Source: Akkermansiaceae bacterium
GTDB taxonomy: Bacteria > Verrucomicrobiota > Verrucomicrobiia > Verrucomicrobiales > Akkermansiaceae
Length of the DNA: 10,731 bases
Reading direction: 5' to 3'
Assembly (NCBI GenBank): GCA_028293225.1
Contig: JAQGPE010000643.1
Coordinates: forward strand, 1-10,731
A model generated the notes under the pieces. That model saw only the letters and a list, made by a program, of their open reading frames with translations. It was not told the origin of the DNA and searched no databases. A program made the position numbers and the translations under genes. The stretch's first letter is position 1, and every line of letters starts with the position of its first letter. Below, piece after piece: positions 6,314 to 10,731 of this stretch.

Positions 6314-7705
6314 ATGAAGCGACCGGTCCTCCTGATTTCCGCGGCGGCGGCTGTTTTCGCGGCGGGATATTTCACGGGCCACCCGCGGTTGGGCGGAGAA
6401 GGCCGGGGAGGGTCTGAAACGGGGAAGCCGGGAGTTTTTACCGCGGGCGATCCATCGTCGCGGACTGACGATGGCGGAAACCGCGGCAAGACAGGGCTCC
6501 GCACCCAGGCTACAGCCGCGCCGGGCAAGACGCCGCTGTTTGTCCCGGGACAGAGCCGCCAGTGGATCGAGGAAATGGCCAAGCGTTCGTGGGATGGAGA
6601 TATGGTCGGGGCCATCGCTCTGGTGCAACAATGCGGCGCGCTGGATCCGGCGGCCGCTCAGGAAATGTCCGAGACCGCGCTGGAGATGATGAAGCAACTC
6701 AAAGCGGGCGACCCGGCGGTGGAGGGGCTTTTCAAGACTCCTGAGATGCTGGGGATCACCCTCATTTCCTCGATTTTCCGATTTTCCCAGAGCGATCCCC
6801 AGCGAGCTCTTGAACTTCTGGGCAAACCCCTGCCCGAAGAGGACTCCGAACTCCGGGAAATGCGCCAGATGATCTATGCCAACATGGCGAAGGTGGACCT
6901 GACCCAGGCTCTGGCCAATCTGGATACGCTGCAGGGCGGCGAGCGGGTCTCGGCGATGGATGGCGTGATCCGCTCGCTGGGGGCGAAGGACCCGCAGGCG
7001 GCGGTCGACCTCCTGCTGAAAAACTCCGGGGCGGAATATCGCGACCAGCGGCGGATGCTGGTCGAGAGGCTGGCCGCCACCGACCCCGAGTTCGCCCTGC
7101 GGGCAGCTACGAGCTTTACTGTAGGAGGGGCGGACCAGGGGCTTCTGGGCAGACTGGTCGAAAACGGTCCGCCGCAGCTGGCGGAGCAGGCGCTGGCGTG
7201 GGCAAAGGACTATAAGGGTGAGGACCGGAACGAGGTCAGCAGCCGCCTGCTGCAAGCCGTGGCGGCAAAGGACCCGGAACTGGCCGTGCAGTATCTGGAC
7301 CGGCTGGGCGCGGGAATGTCCGACGATGATGTGAGCCAGATCACTATCAATGCGGTGAATTCGCTGACCCGGAAGAGTCCTGAGGACGCCGCCAGCTGGG
7401 TGCGTGACCTGAAACCGGGACCGGTCCAGGAGGCCGCACGCCTGGCGCTGGTCCAGAGCATGATGGAGAAGGATCTGGGTGAAGCGGGTGACCTGATCAA
7501 TACCATGCAGGATGGCCCGAGAAGGGATAGCGCAGTCGGGGTGCTGGTGGGCCGTCTCGCCAGGGACTCGCCGGAAGAAGCGCTGAAATGGGTGGATACG
7601 ATGCCTGAAGGTGGCGAAAAGAAGACCCAGCGAGCCAAGGTATTCTCCGAGTGGATGCTCAAGGATCCCGACCGGGCGGCCGCGGCGTGGAACAGCGGAC
7701 CGTGA
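6314..7705 (+). CDS. Exported or membrane-anchored alpha-solenoid protein, DPxxA repeat family (second tandem copy)
   Basis: The protein has 463 residues. The N-terminus MKRPVLLISAAAAVFAAGYF is a signal peptide or anchor, followed by a Gly/Thr-rich linker to about 75. The ordered part starts with GQSRQWIEEM, equivalent to GGARQWMREV in the preceding protein. Repeat cores lie near residues 111 (LDPAAAQ), 161 (SDPQRAL), 195, 226 (KDPQAAV), 257 (TDPEFAL), 320 (KDPELAV), 355, 387, 418 and 451 (KDPDRAAAAW). From 161 on, each is within 0-3 residues of the matching unit in the upstream paralogue. A weaker unit, GPPQLAEQAL, fills the gap near 287. The two genes are therefore a tandem duplication that has diverged substantially but kept its register. 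The gap to the upstream gene is 36 bases, so they are probably cotranscribed. No enzyme motif is seen; a protein- or polymer-binding solenoid is likely. Confidence 0.86.
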   Translation: MKRPVLLISAAAAVFAAGYFTGHPRLGGEGRGGSETGKPGVFTAGDPSSRTDDGGNRGKTGLRTQATAAPGKTPLFVPGQSRQWIEEMAKRSWDGDMVGAIALVQQCGALDPAAAQEMSETALEMMKQLKAGDPAVEGLFKTPEMLGITLISSIFRFSQSDPQRALELLGKPLPEEDSELREMRQMIYANMAKVDLTQALANLDTLQGGERVSAMDGVIRSLGAKDPQAAVDLLLKNSGAEYRDQRRMLVERLAATDPEFALRAATSFTVGGADQGLLGRLVENGPPQLAEQALAWAKDYKGEDRNEVSSRLLQAVAAKDPELAVQYLDRLGAGMSDDDVSQITINAVNSLTRKSPEDAASWVRDLKPGPVQEAARLALVQSMMEKDLGEAGDLINTMQDGPRRDSAVGVLVGRLARDSPEEALKWVDTMPEGGEKKTQRAKVFSEWMLKDPDRAAAAWNSGP

Positions 7706-7795
7706 CAGCGGGATAAACCGGAGGGCTGGGTGGAGACGTAGATTTGATTCGCGCGACCTCGCGAAGGCGCTCTATTCTCCCCTTCCCCAACGACG

Positions 7796-8230
7796 ATGCC
7801 TCACGATCCCAAGCACCAGATGCTCCATGCCCGGCCGAATGTTCAGACGGTCTGGCAGATCTACGCCGCCTTTCAGCTGCGGGACCTCCCGACCGTTTTT
7901 GGCCTTTTCAGTCCGGAGATCGAGATCGTGCAGTCCGGGGAACTTCCCTGGGGCGGCATCTATCACGGGCACACAGGCGCGCAGCAGTTCATGGAGAAGC
8001 TGACCAGCCACGTCACCTCCGCCGTGCTGCTGGAGCGTTTCATCGATGCGGGTGACAGCGTGGTGGCGATCGGACGCACGCAAGGGACGGTGAACGGGAA
8101 CGGGCAGGCTTTCGACGTGGCGATCGCGCATGTGTGGACGCTGAAGGACGGCCTGGCGGTGAAGGCGCAGTACCACATCGACCACCCGGCGATGCTGAAG
8201 GCGCTGGCGCCGCCGGAGGATGAGGAGTGA
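7796..8230 (+). CDS. SnoaL-like / NTF2-like fold protein
   Basis: The protein has 144 residues, has no signal peptide and is probably cytoplasmic. The pattern is typical of the SnoaL-like branch of the NTF2 superfamily. An N-terminal helix (NVQTVWQIYAAFQLRDLPTV, about 14-33) leads to LFSPEIEIVQSGELPWGG, then YHGHTGAQQFMEKL, and strands around RFIDAGDSVVAIGRTQGTV and AFDVAIAHVWTLKDGLAVKA, ending with YHIDHPAMLKAL. The cone-shaped fold serves as an isomerase, a hydrolase or simply a ligand-binding pocket, so substrate cannot be named. It starts 90 bases after the second repeat protein on the same strand but has no clear link to that system. The leader is C-rich (CTTCCCCAACGACG) with no Shine-Dalgarno. 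Confidence 0.87.
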   Translation: MPHDPKHQMLHARPNVQTVWQIYAAFQLRDLPTVFGLFSPEIEIVQSGELPWGGIYHGHTGAQQFMEKLTSHVTSAVLLERFIDAGDSVVAIGRTQGTVNGNGQAFDVAIAHVWTLKDGLAVKAQYHIDHPAMLKALAPPEDEE

Positions 8231-8309
8231 CGGCCTTTTCCGGAAATGATGGAAACGCAAAGTCCGGAAAGTTCTGAAGCCTGGGCGGAGACCGCCTGAA
8301 ACGGAGGTT

Positions 8310-8395
8310 CGGGCTATCGGTCACTCATTGGACTGATTTTCTGATGCACTGATTTTAATAAAGCGGAAAATCGGATCTCCAGCCCCGGGCTATCG
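8310..8395. repeat. 10-bp direct repeat bounding an AT-rich segment
   Basis: CGGGCTATCG occurs at 8310-8319 and again at 8386-8395, in the same orientation, 76 bp apart start to start. The segment between the copies is AT-rich and contains the doubled ACTGATTTT (8332-8340 and 8348-8356). This could be a duplicated module of an intergenic repeat family, or the footprint of a small insertion, although 10 bp is longer than most target-site duplications and no transposase remnant is present. Confidence 0.45.
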
Positions 8396-8469
8396 AGCTG
8401 ATCTGAGGGGACGGACAAATGGATTTCTCCTCTTGTTCATCGTCTTTAATCCGTTAATCAGAAATCAGT
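8332..8469. repeat. Imperfect inverted repeat, arms 14 and 13 bases
   Basis: ACTGATTTTCTGAT at 8332-8345 is matched on the other strand by ATCAGAAATCAGT at 8457-8469, whose reverse complement is ACTGATTTCTGAT. The arms differ by one T. Each arm also contains internal repetition: ACTGATTTT again at 8348-8356, and AATCAG at 8456-8461 and 8463-8468. The arms are about 110 bp apart. Similar ATCAGTG-type repeats occur, from memory, in intergenic DNA of Verrucomicrobiota, but I cannot verify that here. Confidence 0.45.
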
Positions 8470-8503
8470 GATCCTGGGCCCGAACCTATCAGGATCTCTT
8501 CGA

Positions 8504-8530
8504 AGCTTTGCGCACTTTGCGTTCTTTGCA
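8504..8530. repeat. Three tandem 9-base units with a CTTTGC core
   Basis: The units are AGCTTTGCG, CACTTTGCG and TTCTTTGCA, directly adjacent. The last five or six positions are conserved and the first two vary. The array ends 47 bases before the oxidoreductase start codon. Variable-prefix CTTTGCG strings of this kind are, in my memory, a dispersed intergenic repeat in several environmental bacterial genomes. A direct role as an operator for the following gene is possible but unsupported. Confidence 0.5.
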
Positions 8531-8577
8531 TTTCAATTTTCCAGGCTGTTCTAACACCCCACCCATCCAACCAATTC

Positions 8578-9975
8578 ATGAGCTCATCCAGCGACTCGCC
8601 TGAAGAATACGACATCCTGGTGCTCGGCAGCGGCGAGGCCGGGAAATACATCGCCTGGACGCTGGCCAAGCAGGGGCGGCGGGTCGCGGTGGTGGAGCGG
8701 AAATACATCGGCGGCGCCTGTCCGAACATCGCCTGCCTGCCGACCAAAAACGTGGTTCACAGTGCGAAAGTGGCCGACTATTTCCGCCGCGGGGCGGAGT
8801 TCGGCATCACCGTGCCGGAGTGGCAGGTGGACATGGCCACGGTGCGGGAGCGCAAGCGCCGGATGGTCGGGGACCTGGTGGCGATCCATGTGCGGAACTA
8901 CGAGGGCAGCCATGTGGAGTTCATCACCGGCAGCGGGAAATTCGTCGCGCCGCTGACTCTGGAGGTGACTGCGGCAGATGGCGGAACCCGCTTTGTGAAA
9001 GGAACGGAGGTGGTGATCAATACCGGCACGCGCGCGACGCTGCCGGAAGTCCCCGGTCTGCGGGAAGCCGCGCCGCTGACGCATGTCGAGGCGCTGGAGC
9101 TGGACGTGGTGCCGGAGCACCTGGTGATCCTGGGTGGCGGCTATGTCGGGCTGGAGTTCGCGCAAGCCATGCGGCGCTTCGGTAGCCGGGTGACGGTGCT
9201 GGAGCGCGGGCCGCGGCTGCTGGGCAAGGAGGATGACGATGTTTCCGCGGCGGTTCAGGAAGCGCTGGCGGCCGAGGGAATCGAGTTCGTAATGAATGCG
9301 CGGGTGGCGGAGGTCGGCGGAAGATCCGGTGAAACGGTGGCGCTGACCCTGGGCGACGGTGAGGTGATTTCCGGCAGCCATCTGCTGGTCGCGAGCGGGC
9401 GGACGCCGAACACGGAGGGCATCGGCCTGGAGATCGCGGGCGTCGCGACCGGCGAGCGCGGCTACATCACGGTGGACGAAACGCTGCGCACCACCGCGCC
9501 GCATGTGTGGGCGGCGGGCGACTGCGCGGGCAGCCCGCATTTCACGCATATCTCCTTCGACGACTTCCGGGTGATCCGGGACAATCTCACCGGCCACGAG
9601 CGGGTGACGACGGGGCGGCAGGTGCCCTTCTGCATGTTCGTCGATCCCGAGCTGGGCCGGATCGGCCTGAGCGAGAACGAGGCAAAGGCGGCGGGAATTT
9701 CCTACCGGCTGGTGAAGGCGCCGATGGCGGCGGTGCTGCGGACCCGCACGCTCTCCGAGACGCGCGGCTTCATGAAGGCGCTGATCGCCGCCGACAGCGA
9801 CCGGATCCTGGGTTTCACGGTCTTTGGCACCGGGGCCGGGGAGATCACCGGCGCGGTGCAGATCGCGATGCTGGGGAATCTGCCGTATACCGCGCTGCGG
9901 GACGCGGTGCTGATCCACCCGACTCTGCTGGAGGGGCTGACGGTGCTGTTTTCGGCCGCTCCAAAGGCGCCTTGA
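8578..9975 (+). CDS. Class I pyridine nucleotide-disulfide oxidoreductase (FAD-dependent, mercuric reductase-like annotation)
   Basis: The protein has 465 residues, the normal length for the family. An N-terminal FAD dinucleotide fold (LVLGSGEAGKYIAWTLAKQG, about 14-33) leads to the redox site GGACPNIACLPTKN with Cys48 and Cys53. The second Rossmann motif LVILGGGYVGLEFAQAMRRF at 182-201 binds NAD(P)H. ASGRTPNTEG near 272 and the FAD-contacting WAAGDCAGSP at 311-320 follow. The C-terminal dimerisation domain ends with HPTLLEG, His447 and Glu452 being the expected catalytic dyad. The protein is cytoplasmic and probably a homodimer. It lacks an N-terminal metal-binding domain and a C-terminal vicinal Cys pair, so true mercuric reductase activity is unlikely. 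It also lacks a nearby lipoyl-enzyme operon, so dihydrolipoamide dehydrogenase in a 2-oxoacid complex is not indicated. Substrate unknown. The start at 8578 is preceded by a C-rich leader without Shine-Dalgarno. Confidence 0.92.
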   Translation: MSSSSDSPEEYDILVLGSGEAGKYIAWTLAKQGRRVAVVERKYIGGACPNIACLPTKNVVHSAKVADYFRRGAEFGITVPEWQVDMATVRERKRRMVGDLVAIHVRNYEGSHVEFITGSGKFVAPLTLEVTAADGGTRFVKGTEVVINTGTRATLPEVPGLREAAPLTHVEALELDVVPEHLVILGGGYVGLEFAQAMRRFGSRVTVLERGPRLLGKEDDDVSAAVQEALAAEGIEFVMNARVAEVGGRSGETVALTLGDGEVISGSHLLVASGRTPNTEGIGLEIAGVATGERGYITVDETLRTTAPHVWAAGDCAGSPHFTHISFDDFRVIRDNLTGHERVTTGRQVPFCMFVDPELGRIGLSENEAKAAGISYRLVKAPMAAVLRTRTLSETRGFMKALIAADSDRILGFTVFGTGAGEITGAVQIAMLGNLPYTALRDAVLIHPTLLEGLTVLFSAAPKAP

Positions 9976-10007
9976 TTTCGCGGAGCCCCGCGGCACTTTC
10001 CGGCTCC

Positions 10008-10731
10008 ATGAAAGCCATCAGCTTCGAACGCCCGCTGCCGGTCACCGATCCGGCCAGTTTCATCGAGGTCACGCTCGATACCCCTATCCCGGGTCCACGC
10101 GATCTGCTGGTGGAGGTGAAGGCCATTTCGGTGAATCCGGTGGATACGAAGATCCGTGGCGGCGGCGGGCCGGGCAGCCCGGCGGGAGAGTGGAAGATCC
10201 TGGGCTGGGATGCCGCGGGCGTGGTGACGGCAGTGGGCGCGGAGGTGACGCGCTTTGCTCCGGGAGATGAGGTCTACTATGCCGGGGCAGTCAACCGGGC
10301 CGGCTGCTACGCGGAGTACCAGGTGGTGGACGAGCGTCTGGTGGGCCGCAAGCCCGCGACGCTGGACTTCGCGGAGTCTGCCGCCCTGCCGCTGACGACC
10401 ATCACCGCGTGGGAGATGCTTTTTGACCGGGCCCGGATCCGGCGGGAGGAGACGGGTACGATCCTCATCGTAGGTGGGGCGGGCGGGGTGGGATCGATCG
10501 CGATCCAGTTGGCGCGGCAATTGACCGGGCTGACGGTGATCGCCACCGCCTCGCGGCCGGAGACGCAGGAGTGGTGCCGGAAGATGGGTGCCCAGCAGGT
10601 GATCGACCACTCGCAGCCGCTGGCGGAGCAGATCGCAGCGATCGCGCCCGGCGGCGTCAACTATGTGCTGGCCCTGACCAAGACGGAGGAGCATCTCGAC
10701 GAAATCATCGCTGCGATGGCGCCGCAGAGTG
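10008..10731 (+). CDS. Zinc-independent MDR-family quinone oxidoreductase / alcohol dehydrogenase, N-terminal part
   Basis: The first 241 codons are present and the window ends inside the gene; full members are about 335-340 residues. The start MKAISFERPLPVTDPASF, then RDLLVEVKAISVNPVDTKIR, ILGWDAAGVVTAVG, and ESAALPLTTITAWEMLFDR match, from memory, the zinc-binding alcohol dehydrogenase family TIGR02817. The NADPH-binding Rossmann motif is ILIVGGAGGVGSIAIQLARQ at 152-171. The catalytic-zinc GHE motif of classical alcohol dehydrogenases is replaced by GWDAAG, and no structural-zinc Cys cluster is seen, so it should act as an NADPH:quinone or enoyl-type reductase despite the family name. It begins 32 bases after the oxidoreductase stop codon on the same strand, so the two redox enzymes may be cotranscribed. 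The natural substrate cannot be told. Confidence 0.9.
   Translation, partial: MKAISFERPLPVTDPASFIEVTLDTPIPGPRDLLVEVKAISVNPVDTKIRGGGGPGSPAGEWKILGWDAAGVVTAVGAEVTRFAPGDEVYYAGAVNRAGCYAEYQVVDERLVGRKPATLDFAESAALPLTTITAWEMLFDRARIRREETGTILIVGGAGGVGSIAIQLARQLTGLTVIATASRPETQEWCRKMGAQQVIDHSQPLAEQIAAIAPGGVNYVLALTKTEEHLDEIIAAMAPQS

Larger units (their letters stand above)
8231..8577. other. Non-coding intergenic region rich in short repeats
   Basis: These 347 bp lie between the SnoaL-like gene and the oxidoreductase. No plausible coding frame is seen. Composition falls clearly toward AT from about 8320 to 8570 compared with the genes on both sides. The region holds a 10-bp direct repeat, a near-perfect inverted repeat, a doubled ACTGATTTT and a 9-base tandem array, listed separately. 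TCCGGAAA also occurs twice (8239-8246 and 8263-8270). A short hairpin GGCGG-AGA-CCGCC at 8284-8296 follows the upstream gene but has no T-run. The promoter of the oxidoreductase should lie here, but I cannot assign it. Confidence 0.6.

Noticed and set aside
4550..7255. A 901-codon open frame on the minus strand opposite both tandem repeat genes
   Set aside because: Its translation is rich in Arg, His, Gly, Pro and Leu without domain pattern, starts in no sensible context, and overlaps three well-supported genes. Long antisense frames are expected opposite GC-rich coding sequence.
8284..8296. Hairpin GGCGG-AGA-CCGCC as a terminator of the SnoaL-like gene
   Set aside because: The stem is only five base pairs and no T-run follows, so an intrinsic terminator cannot be supported.
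8310..8395. Target-site duplication of an insertion sequence
   Set aside because: The 10-bp repeat flanks only 66 bp with no transposase or terminal inverted repeats, so a classic insertion sequence is not supported.
8504..8530. CRISPR-like array
   Set aside because: The units are nine bases, directly adjacent and without spacers, and no cas gene is present.
8578..9975. True mercuric reductase or mercury-resistance gene
   Set aside because: It has no N-terminal heavy-metal domain, no C-terminal vicinal Cys pair, and no mer regulator or transporter next to it.
8584..9996. A 470-codon minus-strand frame opposite the oxidoreductase
   Set aside because: The plus-strand product carries every family motif. 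The minus-strand product is Arg/His/Pro/Gln-rich and low in pattern, a shadow frame.
9702..10694. A 330-codon minus-strand frame across the oxidoreductase end and the MDR gene
   Set aside because: It spans two convincing plus-strand genes and has the Arg/His/Pro-rich composition of an antisense shadow.

Overview
The window is GC-rich DNA with tightly packed genes on both strands and no RNA genes, insertion sequences or CRISPR. The protein types point to a member of the Verrucomicrobiota, perhaps Verrucomicrobiaceae. The main clue is an ECF sigma factor with a long C-terminal membrane and repeat extension. This assignment is from memory of such genomes, not from a search. Start codons are mostly preceded by C-rich leaders without a clear Shine-Dalgarno sequence.

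Left block (about 1-4727, all minus strand, so transcription runs right to left). A 164-residue DUF6882-like protein (4233-4727) comes first. Next is an ECF-type sigma factor (2195-4093) that continues into one transmembrane segment and a roughly 380-residue alpha-helical repeat domain. Sixteen bases later comes a membrane-anchored protein (964-2178) built from the same repeat and ending in the same C-terminal motif. Then follow a 75-residue single-pass membrane protein (640-867) and the N-terminal 175 residues of another single-pass protein that runs off the window (1-525).

Middle block (4865-7705, plus strand, divergent from the left block). Two tandem, collinear paralogues, each with an N-terminal membrane anchor or signal peptide, carry about ten units of the same roughly 32-residue repeat (consensus near DPxxAxxW/L). 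The window therefore holds four proteins of one repeat family, one of them fused to a sigma factor. My main hypothesis is a membrane-tethered transcription switch whose sensory domain and separate envelope proteins share one solenoid fold.

Right block (7796-10731, plus strand) looks like ordinary metabolism: a SnoaL/NTF2-like protein, a 347-bp AT-richer intergenic region full of short repeats, a class I pyridine nucleotide-disulfide oxidoreductase with a CPNIAC redox pair, and the first 241 codons of a zinc-independent MDR-family quinone oxidoreductase or alcohol dehydrogenase cut by the window edge.
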